The translations under genes were made by a program, and so were the position numbers. A stretch of DNA of 49,887 bases from a virus. Each line of letters begins with the position of its first letter. The first letter of the stretch is position 1. Shown one piece after another: positions 15,784 to 23,454 of the stretch. The notes below the pieces were generated by a model. The model searched no databases and was not told where the DNA came from. It saw only the letters and a list, made by a program, of their open reading frames with translations. The stretch covers positions 1 to 49,887 of IMG/VR virus record IMGVR_UViG_3300025164_000141; one strand, written 5' to 3'.

Positions 15784-17043
15784 TCAGTAGGGAATTCCTA
15801 GCTCGTCAAGTTCACGGACCAACTGGTCACGGAAGTCTTTGATCTCTTGAGGGTGCAGGTGGGAGGTACCCACTATTCCCACCGAGGCATCCCGAGGCCC
15901 CTTGTACCAAAGCTCCTCCGGGAAGTCCTCCGTCCAGTAGAGATCGTACTGGGCTGCATGAGATGTAAGGGGTGTACCCGGGAATGGGATCAGTGTGTTT
16001 ACGTCAGCTCGATCAGGACGATGCTCTAGGATCCAGTCCCGAGTCCGCTCCATGCTTTGGCGGTCTTCTCCCGGCAGCCCCAAAATGAACGACGCCTTGA
16101 ACTTAATGCCCAGCTGCTTACACCATTCGAGAGCCTGAGTATCCTGCTCAATCGTAGTCCCCTTGGTAATGTTCTGTTTGATGCGGTTGTCGGCAGTTTC
16201 TACTCCCGCCAGGACCTCTACGAGTCCTGCATCGGCCATCTGCTTCAGGTACTCAAACCCACCTTGCTTGGCAATCACGTCCGTTCGAATGAAGCACCTC
16301 CAGACCAAGTTGCGCTCTCGTAGGAGCTCGAGGATCTGGAGGGTACGTGGCTTGTTGAGTGGAAGGATATCGTCGTAGAACATAATTCCGGTGAAGCCGA
16401 GCTCTCGGGCTTGGTCGAGTTGCTGACGTACCAGGTCCACAGATTCATAACGAACAAACTTGTCCCAGATAACCCCATTGCGGCCAGATTCACAAAAGGC
16501 ACAGGCCATCGGACATCCCCTGCTGGTGAATAGGGTAGTGGTAGGATGCTGGTGTCCTTGGCGATCCTCTAGGAAGGCGTGGTACCTTTGAGACCATCGC
16601 CTTACGGGGGGCAGCAGGTGCTCTAGGTCGGACTGGACGGGGTAGGCTTGTACGTGTCCCGGTCGCTCCGCAGCTCTCGTAAGGATGTCCTGGACCACAT
16701 CCGGATGGTCGGACTCTCCCGAGACTACCAGGTCGAACCCTAGGTCCTGGCACTGCTTGGGGTTGGCCCACGGAGCAGCTCCCCCTAGGACGGTATGGGT
16801 ACGTTCCCACCCTACCACTCGATCGCCGATCCGACGAACCTCGTGCATCTGGGCGGAGGTGGCTCCAATCCAGAGCTGGTCGAAGTCACCGTCCTGGGGA
16901 AGCTCGTCCTCCGATAGGTCAAAGAAGTCCGTGTGGTGCCCCTGGGCCTCCAGTTGAGCAGCCAGGTACCAGAGGCCCAAGGGAGGATACACCATCGGAT
17001 CGATGAGGAAGGTGGACTTCGGGAATACTAGCGCAACGTTCAA
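15784..17043 (-). CDS. B12-binding-domain radical SAM enzyme
   Basis: The 419-residue protein has two domains. Residues 1-135 read as a cobalamin-binding Rossmann-like domain (MNVALVFP, PPLGLWYLAAQLEAQGHHTDFFDL, LWIGATS, VLGGAAP, LVVSGESD). Residues 170-360 form a radical SAM core with the cluster motif CPMACAFC (Cys177, Cys181, Cys184), a GIMFYDD strand, EVLAGVETAD and SFILGLPGED. Relatives of this architecture methylate unreactive carbon or phosphorus centres or rearrange small molecules. It starts with TTG at 17043, overlapping the 17-residue basic peptide gene; no ATG or GTG is available in frame upstream. Its neighbours are glycosyltransferases and a methyltransferase, so a sugar or glycan substrate is likely, but unproven. 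Confidence 0.85.
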   Translation of the reverse strand: MNVALVFPKSTFLIDPMVYPPLGLWYLAAQLEAQGHHTDFFDLSEDELPQDGDFDQLWIGATSAQMHEVRRIGDRVVGWERTHTVLGGAAPWANPKQCQDLGFDLVVSGESDHPDVVQDILTRAAERPGHVQAYPVQSDLEHLLPPVRRWSQRYHAFLEDRQGHQHPTTTLFTSRGCPMACAFCESGRNGVIWDKFVRYESVDLVRQQLDQARELGFTGIMFYDDILPLNKPRTLQILELLRERNLVWRCFIRTDVIAKQGGFEYLKQMADAGLVEVLAGVETADNRIKQNITKGTTIEQDTQALEWCKQLGIKFKASFILGLPGEDRQSMERTRDWILEHRPDRADVNTLIPFPGTPLTSHAAQYDLYWTEDFPEELWYKGPRDASVGIVGTSHLHPQEIKDFRDQLVRELDELGIPY

Positions 17044-17093
17044 CGGCGTTTCTTCTTGCCCCGACGTTTCTTCTTCATCTTTCGTTTCCCCAT
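17040..17093 (-). CDS. candidate 17-residue Lys/Arg peptide
   Basis: A minimal frame, ATG GGG AAA CGA ... CGT TGA, would encode MGKRKMKKKRRGKKKRR, nearly all Lys and Arg. It fits exactly between the 55-residue basic protein and the radical SAM gene, and its stop overlaps the radical SAM TTG start. It may be a real nucleic-acid-binding or charge-neutralising peptide, a translational coupler for the TTG start, or the broken-off tail of the preceding basic protein. Only the frame and composition support it. Confidence 0.3.
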   Translation of the reverse strand: MGKRKMKKKRRGKKKRR

Positions 17094-17097
17094 GATC

Positions 17098-17265
17098 TTA
17101 CTTCGACCGCCGTACCCTACGCCTTTTGGCACGTCCCTTCTTCTTTCTCGGCTTCCCCCCACCGGCAATCACGCCGAAGTAGCCCTTCTGTTTCTTGGTC
17201 AGTCGTTTTCCACGGATACTACCGTGGCGAAGGATCTTATGGGCTTTCGCTTTGCTTACCACCAT
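17098..17265 (-). CDS. small highly basic KKQ-type phage protein
   Basis: This 55-residue protein starts with ATG at 17265 (MVVSKAKAHKILRHG) and overlaps the upstream gene by 29 bases. The middle, IRGKRLTKKQKGYFGVIAGG, is a pattern I know from many small basic proteins encoded in phage structural regions (G.plTKKQ.GFFGAIAGG). After it comes a run of Lys and Arg to the end. Its charge suggests DNA or RNA contact, perhaps in the packaged genome or the virion interior. The function is not established. It is shorter than 60 residues and easily missed. Confidence 0.65.
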   Translation of the reverse strand: MVVSKAKAHKILRHGSIRGKRLTKKQKGYFGVIAGGGKPRKKKGRAKRRRVRRSK

Positions 17266-17485
17266 TGATTTCGTAATGGGCCTCCATCATCCCATCCTTC
17301 ACCGCATCCCGAACGGTAGTGTAGAGTGCGGCCGTTAAGGACGTGACAATCCCCTTGACGATGAGGTCGACGGTATCCTTCGAGAAGATTCGTCCTCGAT
17401 AGAAGGCCCAGACCGCAAAAAGGAGGACCCCTGCCACCGAGAGGTTACTGACGATGTCCGCAGCAGCCTTCAGCTCTTCAAGCAT
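17237..17485 (-). CDS. small membrane protein, one transmembrane segment
   Basis: The 82-residue protein has a helix (MLEELKAAADIVSNLS), a single membrane segment near residues 17-32 (VAGVLLFAVWAFYRG), and an amphipathic cytoplasmic part (DTVDLIVKGIVTSLTAALYTTVRDAV). The ATG at 17485 was chosen, 16 bases inside the upstream glycosyltransferase end; an alternative start lies at 17506. It is embedded in the sugar cassette, so it could anchor the enzymes at the membrane. It could equally be a holin-type protein, which small single-pass phage proteins often are. Nothing decides between these. Confidence 0.55.
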   Translation of the reverse strand: MLEELKAAADIVSNLSVAGVLLFAVWAFYRGRIFSKDTVDLIVKGIVTSLTAALYTTVRDAVKDGMMEAHYEINGGKQSESP

Positions 17486-18567
17486 GCAGCAAACTCCTTC
17501 TCCCATTTCTTGGCTACACTAGTCCAGGTATAGGGCTTCCAGCCCTGGGGGCTCGGGTCTCCCCTGCCGTCCTGTAGGGCCTTGACGAGAGTATCTACCC
17601 AAACGTCGTCGTTGATGGGTAGGGGTAGGATAGTTGAGTCAGGCGCATCCGCCCAGAGCTCCTTCAGTGCATCCGCATCCGTTGTTATCAGGTGACACCC
17701 AGCGGTGATCGCCTCTAGGCAAGTCATGCTGAAGCCCTCAGTTGGAGCCACAGGGTCACAGGGATACGCTAGAACGGCTGACTGAAGTTGCTCCCGAGCG
17801 AGCTGCGCCTGACCTACGCCACCGTGGAAGGTCACCCCGGGGGGAGGGGCATCGCGAAGGGGTCTGAGCAACTCAGCCCTCTCCCGGGTGATGTTGGCTA
17901 GCCCCTTCTCCTTCATCTGAGCGTCGATCTCCAACCACTTGTCCATGTCATAGAAGACGTGCAACTCTGCATCAGCCACCGCTTCTCGGATGCGAGGCCA
18001 GAATCGAAGCAGGTGATGGAGGCCTCGATCTGGGGAGCTAGAGTAGATGATCCGGTGGCCCTGGCGCAAGAGGGGCTCGGAGGACACGTACCGGGACAGG
18101 TCGATCCCATTGGTGAACCGGGCCCGGCACTTGTCTCGGCTCAGCTCTGGATAGAGAGTGAGGAAGCGCTCTACGTGCCACTCCGAAGGGTGGAAGTAGA
18201 GGTCGATTGCATGATCAAATACTCCAACCAAGGAGTCGTTGAGCTGGAAAGCCAGGACGTGAAGGGCAGAGCGATCTGCCCAACGAAAGGCGTGGGGTTC
18301 ATCCCAGGAGACATAGACATCGTGCTCCAGTTGGCAGATCAAGGCAGGGAGCAGGTTCCGGGGCAGGTAGTCTACGCCATCGTAGCGACCTGGAGGACAG
18401 TCATGGAAGACGGTTACTGAGTGCCCTAGCTTGGCCAAGGCCCGAGAGACCTGGATCATAGCCGTCTCCCCTCCACCAACCTGTCGCTCCCCCTTCTCTA
18501 GGTCCGTAGGGAGGAAGTCTCCCCAGTACCCATACCCTGACGTCACTAGAATCCTAAGTGGTTGCAC
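17470..18567 (-). CDS. GT4-family (GT-B fold) glycosyltransferase
   Basis: This 365-residue enzyme transfers sugar from a nucleotide donor. RILVTSGYGYWG opens the first Rossmann domain, GGGETAMIQVSRALAKLGHSVTVFH gives the glycine-rich acceptor loop with the following helix, and HPSEWHVERF and FTNGIDLSRY lead into the second domain. IIYSSSPDRGLHHLLRFWPRIRE matches the GT4 donor-site strand-helix (SSPDRGL), and PTEGFSMTCLEAITAGCHLI contains the E-x7-E motif that contacts the donor. It starts with GTG at 18567 behind GGAGGTG. Together with the methyltransferase and two further glycosyltransferases it forms a cassette between capsid and tail genes. Confidence 0.88.
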   Translation of the reverse strand: MQPLRILVTSGYGYWGDFLPTDLEKGERQVGGGETAMIQVSRALAKLGHSVTVFHDCPPGRYDGVDYLPRNLLPALICQLEHDVYVSWDEPHAFRWADRSALHVLAFQLNDSLVGVFDHAIDLYFHPSEWHVERFLTLYPELSRDKCRARFTNGIDLSRYVSSEPLLRQGHRIIYSSSPDRGLHHLLRFWPRIREAVADAELHVFYDMDKWLEIDAQMKEKGLANITRERAELLRPLRDAPPPGVTFHGGVGQAQLAREQLQSAVLAYPCDPVAPTEGFSMTCLEAITAGCHLITTDADALKELWADAPDSTILPLPINDDVWVDTLVKALQDGRGDPSPQGWKPYTWTSVAKKWEKEFAACLKS

Positions 18568-19222
18568 TTGGCACCTCCGTGCGTTCTAGGCAAACCAGCC
18601 AGTTGTACCACCTGTGGTCGTCCTGGGTTGCTTCGTAGTCCTTCCGGGACTCCCTAACTCGAAATTGGGGGAGGTCCTGAAAGAGCTCCCGAATGTGGCC
18701 GTCCGTGAACTGCCAGATGTGGACGAGGTGGGGCTGTGCGACGTCAGGGTGTCCCACTCTCTGCGGATACACCTGGAGTTGGTAGTCCTCACGATCCTGG
18801 TAGCCCAGCTCTCGGGACTTCAGATCTCCATTAAGAGCCCCCTCCTCTACCCACCTGCCTGGGCCGGGGAGTTTCCACTCCTCGAAGATGGTCAGGACCA
18901 CCCACCTCTGGGATACCCGACAGGCTTCCTCAATCACTCGACGAGGGTCCATTACGTGCTCTAGGATATCGCCGAGGATAATGGTGTCAAACTGTTGGTC
19001 CGCAAAGGGCAGATGATGGGCATCCCCTTGCTGGAAGTACTTGTGCAGATACGACCAGTCGTCAAGGTCGAAGTGCAGGGCCCGCTCCCCAAACTCCATC
19101 GGGTCACTGGCACAGCCGATATTGAGTACATTAGGGAACCCGTTACGTATGACCGGGTCCGCTAGGAGGAAGTACCTCCACTGAAAGACGGTCCTAGGAG
19201 ACCCCGGGTTTGGGCAGCGCAT
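18554..19222 (-). CDS. class I SAM-dependent methyltransferase
   Basis: This 222-residue protein has the Rossmann methyltransferase pattern: NVLNIGCASDP is motif I, ALHFDLDDW carries the acidic residue after strand 2, and GDAHHLPFADQQFDTIILGDILEHVMDP gives motifs II-III with the typical LEH.DP. VVLTIFEEW is strand 5. It most resembles small-molecule or sugar methyltransferases rather than DNA methyltransferases; no DPPY or PC motif is present. The ATG at 19222 was chosen, with a TTG two codons earlier as an alternative. It overlaps both neighbouring glycosyltransferase genes, so it probably methylates the glycan or its precursor. Confidence 0.85.
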   Translation of the reverse strand: MRCPNPGSPRTVFQWRYFLLADPVIRNGFPNVLNIGCASDPMEFGERALHFDLDDWSYLHKYFQQGDAHHLPFADQQFDTIILGDILEHVMDPRRVIEEACRVSQRWVVLTIFEEWKLPGPGRWVEEGALNGDLKSRELGYQDREDYQLQVYPQRVGHPDVAQPHLVHIWQFTDGHIRELFQDLPQFRVRESRKDYEATQDDHRWYNWLVCLERTEVPSATT

Positions 19223-20201
19223 TCTCAATCATCCTTAGCCACTGATCGGCAATGAGGTCCCAGTCCTGCTGGAAGGCAAACTCCTTCGCCGACTTGGACT
19301 CCTTTTCCCACTTCGAACGGTTCCGTAGTTGAGAGACGGCATTAAGGAAGTCCCACTGTAGGACCCCTCCGTGGACGGTCTCCTTCAGTCCAGCCAGGGG
19401 AACGGAGATCACTGGGGTTCCGGCGGCCTGGGCCTCCAAGGCAGCTATGCAGTAGGTCTCGGGCCACCAGCTAGGGTAGAACCAGGCCCACGCTTCTCGC
19501 AGGACCTTAGCTAGCCCAACCTTGTTGAGGGGTTCGTGGAGGAAGATATTCTCCATGTGTTGCGCCCTGGGCAAGTAGGGCCCCTCCCAGCCAGGATCTC
19601 CAGGACCCCAGCCGTAGATGGAGGATCGACCATATACGTGCAGCTCCATCTCTGGCCAGCGTTTACGAATCTCCTGGAAGATCCTTGCTGCAATTGGAAG
19701 GCCCCGCTCAGGGTTGGAGGTCCAGATCAGGACGTTCGTATTACGCACTAGGGCAGGTCCAGAGAAGAGAGATGTATCCACGCCGTTGCCAATTATGGAG
19801 CAGACGTCCTCACCCAAGTGCCAGCTCTCCCGATGATAGTCCGTTAGGCATACGGCCCGATGAGCCGCAATGCTAGGCTGTGCTACGTGGGGCAGGTCGT
19901 GCGTCCAGAAGATCTTCAACATATTCTGCCACGGCCATGTGAGAGCTTCTAGCCATCGGCTAGAGATCATCACGTGCCACGGTTGGATGATGAGCTGATC
20001 CAGGTCCTGCTGATTGACGTACTTCACGCCGTCAAACACGCCCGCAGTCCCATGAGTGGCTACGGTTACTTCGTTGCCCTTACGGAACAGGGCCCGAGCC
20101 AGGTAGGCTACGGCGCTCTCAGAGCCACCGAGCCCTTCCTGGTATAGGGTTGCTCCGTTCCAGGGCTTGCCCCCCGGCAGTACCACAAGTAGAACCTTCA
20201 T
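19194..20201 (-). CDS. GT4-family glycosyltransferase, second copy
   Basis: This 335-residue GT-B enzyme has MKVLLVVLPGGKPWNG and GLGGSESAVAYLARALFRKGNEVTVAT as the glycine loop and following helix. CLTDYHRESW and IGNGVDTSLF mark the domain link, LIWTSNPERGLPIAARIFQEI the donor-side strand-helix, and PSWWPETYCIAALEAQAAGTPVI the E-x7-E motif. It shares the layout of the GT4 protein at 17470-18567 (both have SxPxRGL), so the two may derive from one duplication or act in successive steps. GGAGGTG lies just before its ATG. It overlaps the GT2-like gene stop by ATGA. Confidence 0.88.
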   Translation of the reverse strand: MKVLLVVLPGGKPWNGATLYQEGLGGSESAVAYLARALFRKGNEVTVATHGTAGVFDGVKYVNQQDLDQLIIQPWHVMISSRWLEALTWPWQNMLKIFWTHDLPHVAQPSIAAHRAVCLTDYHRESWHLGEDVCSIIGNGVDTSLFSGPALVRNTNVLIWTSNPERGLPIAARIFQEIRKRWPEMELHVYGRSSIYGWGPGDPGWEGPYLPRAQHMENIFLHEPLNKVGLAKVLREAWAWFYPSWWPETYCIAALEAQAAGTPVISVPLAGLKETVHGGVLQWDFLNAVSQLRNRSKWEKESKSAKEFAFQQDWDLIADQWLRMIENALPKPGVS

Positions 20202-21016
20202 GCTAGCACCTCCGGCTTGGGGATACGCTCTTCCGTCGGGCTGAGGGGCTTCCCATCTGGTCCAAGACGGACCAGAAGCCCTTGGTCCTTCAGGTACTGG
20301 AAGTGCCCTTCGCCGATCTTAAGCGCCCCAATATGCTCACACTTCACGTCTAGGTTCACCCACGTCAGGAACCCACAGTCTCGGGCTCTCTCACAGAAGT
20401 AGAAGTCCTCTCCCTTGTTGTCGAGGAACTCGAACCACGGGGAGAGGTTCTCGGCATACCTCAGGAGCCACTGGAGTTCCTGCTGGGCCTTGAAAGGATT
20501 GCGACCGTTAAGGGACCCGAGGAGGGTCTCTCGAGCTTCAACCGTGTGGGACTTATGCTGGTCCCGCATGGCCTCCAGCACAGTCCGTCGGATTACCAAG
20601 CATCCAGCTCCTGTGGCATCCGCCAGGATAAAGCCTTCTTTGGGGTAGTCCACTAGTGACTCGTACAGTCCCTCCTCCCCAGGGTAGGGCGAGAGCCGAT
20701 ACATCTGTGGAGTATACGGAGAGTGGCGGTTAAAGTACAAGCCGGAGATGATCCCGTACTGGAGGGCCTGGTCGATCAACACTCCGGAGTGAGGAGGCAC
20801 TAGTACGTCCTGGTCAATGAACCAGGCTACCTCTGCCTGAGTTCCCCTTAGGACCTCCTCCACTAGTACGTTCCTAGCCTTTCCAACTACCATCAGGTCG
20901 ATCTCAACGTTAATAAACGTATGCTGAGGCGTTTGCCCCTGCATCACGATGACTGCTCGATTGTATTCCGGAGGTATATTCCCTCCGTGGGGTGTGCAGA
21001 CTGCAACTAGGGCCAT
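20198..21016 (-). CDS. GT2-like (GT-A fold) glycosyltransferase
   Basis: This 272-residue enzyme has residues MALVAVCTPHGGNIPPEYNRAV as the opening strand and helix of a GT-A fold. VAWFIDQDVLVP contains the D-x-D metal/nucleotide motif, ADATGAGCLVIRRTVLEAM is the acceptor-side loop, and EDFYFCERARDCGFLTWVNLDVKCEHIG is the ED-x-D..R.CG motif near the active site. Phage GT-A relatives often decorate virion proteins or DNA bases. The ATG at 21016 is preceded by AGGAG at good spacing. A frame extending to 21169 has a Pro/Ser-rich, unlike-family start and overlaps the hairpin, so I rejected it. Confidence 0.82.
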   Translation of the reverse strand: MALVAVCTPHGGNIPPEYNRAVIVMQGQTPQHTFINVEIDLMVVGKARNVLVEEVLRGTQAEVAWFIDQDVLVPPHSGVLIDQALQYGIISGLYFNRHSPYTPQMYRLSPYPGEEGLYESLVDYPKEGFILADATGAGCLVIRRTVLEAMRDQHKSHTVEARETLLGSLNGRNPFKAQQELQWLLRYAENLSPWFEFLDNKGEDFYFCERARDCGFLTWVNLDVKCEHIGALKIGEGHFQYLKDQGLLVRLGPDGKPLSPTEERIPKPEVLA

Positions 21017-21041
21017 GAGACTCCTAGGTATAAGGACCTGA

Positions 21042-21075
21042 GGGGAGGAAGAGCGTCCTGGTGCCCCTCCTCCCC
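21042..21075 (-). terminator. possible hairpin between capsid cluster and sugar cassette
   Basis: On the minus strand an 8-bp perfect stem (GGGGAGGA with TCCTCCCC, arms 21068-21075 and 21042-21049) encloses an 18-base loop. No U-run follows, so it is not a strong intrinsic terminator. It lies just after the decoration-like gene and may lower transcription of the sugar cassette relative to capsid genes. Confidence 0.3.
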
Positions 21076-21083
21076 CACTTACC

Positions 21084-21464
21084 TTAGCGGATGGCGACGA
21101 TCCGTGCCCCCACACCAGCGGGTGCCGCACCGGTGAAGGAACGGGCTCGCCAGTAGGAAGCAGACGCATTGGCCGTCATGTACTGCAACTGAACATCGTT
21201 CACGAGGCCAGTCACGTCCCCACCCTTGAGTACGGGAACGCCGAACACGACCGTCGGTGCCACGCCCAAACTGTGAACCACAGCAGCATGAGCAATGGAG
21301 CCATCAACGTTCGATGGGGCCGCAATGACCTGGGCATCGGTCATGGCGGTATTGGCTCCGATGGTCGTTTCGACTACGGTCAAGCCAACGTTCACCAACC
21401 CGATCTCGTATTGCTGCCCGAGACCGGGAAGGTGCTCGTGGCCTAGGCCTTTCGGGATAGGCAT
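21084..21464 (-). CDS. small capsid-associated (decoration-like) protein
   Basis: The 126-residue protein lies directly downstream of the major capsid gene, behind AGGAGA. The N-terminus (MPIPKGLGHEHLPGLGQQYEIGLVNVG) is followed by Ala/Val/Thr-rich strands (VIAAPSNVDGSIAHAAVVHSLG, VVFGVPVLKGG) and ends in a strand. Position, size and composition match capsid decoration or head-stabilising proteins that sit on the surface of the shell. No motif proves this. It resembles the beta-rich appendage proteins at 13.6-14.8 kb in using segments such as SNVDGSIAH. Confidence 0.6.
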   Translation of the reverse strand: MPIPKGLGHEHLPGLGQQYEIGLVNVGLTVVETTIGANTAMTDAQVIAAPSNVDGSIAHAAVVHSLGVAPTVVFGVPVLKGGDVTGLVNDVQLQYMTANASASYWRARSFTGAAPAGVGARIVAIR

Positions 21465-21500
21465 TTCAGTCTCCTGGGTCTACCGCCGGCCGACCCACTC

Positions 21501-22679
21501 TTACGAGTAGGCCGTTGCGGTGTTGTAGATCCACCCGAAGTCCATAGTGGGCTTATGAACTTCTGCGGTGTACTCACCCAGGATCTCATACCGGTCGTAG
21601 TCACCGGTGACGGGCAGGAGTCGGGAGGAGAACTGCCGACCTGAGAGAGGGCCGATCCCCATGCTTCCACGGGTCCCGATCACCACATCGCTGCCGATTA
21701 GCCAGCGATCCAGAATGATATCGAGAACACCAAAGTCCGACTCATACCGCCCGATACTGGCGCCGGCTGTGCGCTCTTCGCGCTCAGTTCGGATCCGAGG
21801 GCCAGCCCATGCCGTGATAAACCGCTTGTTGGTACCGTTGACGGTGATGAAGTCCGGATTGCCGCCCAGGTTCCACATCTCCTGGAGCACGTTGTTCAGC
21901 ATCGTCTCGGTGATGGCACCGCCAGCCGCATTGACCACGGTGGGCCAGCTTCCAGTGATCCCCGGAACCAGGACGTAGTGCATGAGCCCGCCCATCGAGC
22001 TCTTCCGGGGTGGGCCCGCTGTGTAACCACGGACCCCGTACAGGATGTTCTTCTCCAGGTCGATAGCAAGCCGCCTCAGGAGTTTTTCCTCCTGATAGGC
22101 CCGCTCCGAAACGTATCCGTACCGACGGATCGACCTCATGGTACCCGTTACGATCGCCCAGTCTTTGATGATCTGGGTATAGTTAAACGGGTTACCAAGC
22201 TCGGTTTTCTTCATGTCGGTACGAGCTTCACCGCCTTCCTGGGCCGCATGGGCAATCTTCTCCCACGTGACTGCAGCAGCGAGCGCAGTGTCGCCGGTGC
22301 CCCCGACGTATGAAACGCCGAGGGTGTCGGAGTCAGGAGCACCGCTTGTGACACGGAACACTAGGCGGTTCGCCCCCGAGATCAGTTGGATCAGATCATC
22401 CGGTAGGAGGTACTTGCCCTGATCCGCGGCCAGGACCATCACGCCTGACCCCGCAACGTAGGCACTGAGCAGGGTCCCACTACGACCCTCGAGCTCATCC
22501 TCCAACCATTCGTGCTTGACCTGCTCACACTCGTCTCGGAGAGAGTCCTTACCTACCATGTCGAGAAACGGTGTGTCCCAGGGAGACAGGAAGTCGATGA
22601 CGTCACTAACGTCACGAATGATGTTGGTATCATCCGTTACGGTAGAGATGACGCCTACTGTGACATCTCCCTGTGCCAT
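21501..22679 (-). CDS. major capsid protein, SU10 / HK97-fold type
   Basis: This 392-residue protein forms the shell. The N-terminal segment DFLSPWDTPFLDMVGKDSLRDECEQVKHEWLEDEL matches the SU10 major capsid family (DUF5309), in which the P-W-D-T-P-F motif and the W-x-x-D-x-L strand are conserved. The middle has the long backbone helix (RRYGYVSERAYQEEKLLRRLAIDLEKNILYGVRG), and the C-terminal half has NPDFITVNGTNKRF, IILDRWLIGSDVV and YEILGEYTAEV, as in that family. Capsid-first order (TerL, portal, giant protein, scaffold, capsid) also supports the call. AAGGGAGAG precedes the ATG; the gap before it contains a TTGACA but no convincing -10. Confidence 0.92.
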   Translation of the reverse strand: MAQGDVTVGVISTVTDDTNIIRDVSDVIDFLSPWDTPFLDMVGKDSLRDECEQVKHEWLEDELEGRSGTLLSAYVAGSGVMVLAADQGKYLLPDDLIQLISGANRLVFRVTSGAPDSDTLGVSYVGGTGDTALAAAVTWEKIAHAAQEGGEARTDMKKTELGNPFNYTQIIKDWAIVTGTMRSIRRYGYVSERAYQEEKLLRRLAIDLEKNILYGVRGYTAGPPRKSSMGGLMHYVLVPGITGSWPTVVNAAGGAITETMLNNVLQEMWNLGGNPDFITVNGTNKRFITAWAGPRIRTEREERTAGASIGRYESDFGVLDIILDRWLIGSDVVIGTRGSMGIGPLSGRQFSSRLLPVTGDYDRYEILGEYTAEVHKPTMDFGWIYNTATAYS

Positions 22680-22722
22680 CTTAGCTCTCCCTTACAGAGT
22701 TACGGCTGCGGATACGGACCTG

Positions 22723-23442
22723 TCAACCTTCAACAGTAGCTCCGCCCCGTCCACGCCCCATGACCTTGCTTGGGTCTCGGTAGTTCGCCTGCAGCAAGAG
22801 CCATCGGGCCTCTTCCAAGGACTTCGGATCTCCCTTGGCCTTAAGCGCCAGCGCACGTTCACGCATGGCGTCGGGGGAGGAAGTGTCCGGGGCGGGAGCA
22901 AGACTGGTCGGACCGCCAGTGTCCACGGGGGCCTGTGAAGACTTAGGGATGGGTCGAGTGTCGTCCACAGGCTCCTCCTGGGGCTGCTGGTCCCGCGCAG
23001 CTAACTGCTTCTCAACTCGGATAAGACGGAGTGCCGTATCCAACTCCGCTGGGGTTTCGAACTCGATGTCGGGTGGAAGGTCCTCCTCCGTTAGCTTATA
23101 CTCCATGAGCTTTCGGAGCAACATAACCTCCCGAGACTTCTCGTTGGCAAACTCCCTCAGGTCCGGCTCAGGCTCCACGGGTGCCCCTCCCCGCTCCGGT
23201 CGAGGGGCAGGGCCCTGACGGGCTTGGAGGTTGCGCTGCTGGAGGGCATCCAGCTTAGCCTGGGCCCGGTCCTTAGTGGCCTGAAGGCGGGCCAATCTCT
23301 CTTCCAACTTCTGCTTGTCCTCATCCGACTTGATCCGGGCATCGGACTCTGCCTGGAGCTTCTGCTGGAGCAGATCCATCTTCTCGATGATGCTCTCCAG
23401 GGTTTCCTTCTCAGCCACGGGGGGCTGTACTGCGGTTGCCAT
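22723..23442 (-). CDS. capsid scaffolding protein
   Basis: The 239-residue protein lies just before the capsid gene. Residues 10-80 form a long charged coiled coil (ETLESIIEKMDLLQQKLQAE ... EERLARLQATKDRAQAKLDAL), followed by a disordered Pro/Gln-rich stretch, another helix (EKSREVMLLRKLMEYKL), and a basic, capsid-facing C-terminus (DPSKVMGRGRG). This acidic coiled coil with a basic tail is the normal scaffold layout. It lacks a visible protease motif, so it is probably a dedicated scaffold rather than a protease-scaffold fusion. The ATG at 23442 sits behind AAGGAGG, with a GTG one codon earlier. Confidence 0.8.
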   Translation of the reverse strand: MATAVQPPVAEKETLESIIEKMDLLQQKLQAESDARIKSDEDKQKLEERLARLQATKDRAQAKLDALQQRNLQARQGPAPRPERGGAPVEPEPDLREFANEKSREVMLLRKLMEYKLTEEDLPPDIEFETPAELDTALRLIRVEKQLAARDQQPQEEPVDDTRPIPKSSQAPVDTGGPTSLAPAPDTSSPDAMRERALALKAKGDPKSLEEARWLLLQANYRDPSKVMGRGRGGATVEG

Positions 23443-23454
23443 CACGGCACCTCC

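Noticed and set aside
17056-17268. Plus-strand frame opposite the basic-protein genes
   Set aside because: It is antisense to the Lys/Arg-coding stretches, has Phe/Leu-rich low-complexity product, and no ribosome site.
21017-21169. Longer N-terminus for the GT2-like protein
   Set aside because: The extra 51 residues are Pro/Ser/Gly-rich, cross the hairpin after the capsid cluster, and the ATG at 21016 has a good AGGAG.
22698-22726. Promoter for the capsid gene from TTGACA on the minus strand
   Set aside because: The -35 is perfect, but the best -10 at correct spacing (GTAACT) matches poorly, and the TTGACA overlaps the scaffold stop codon.
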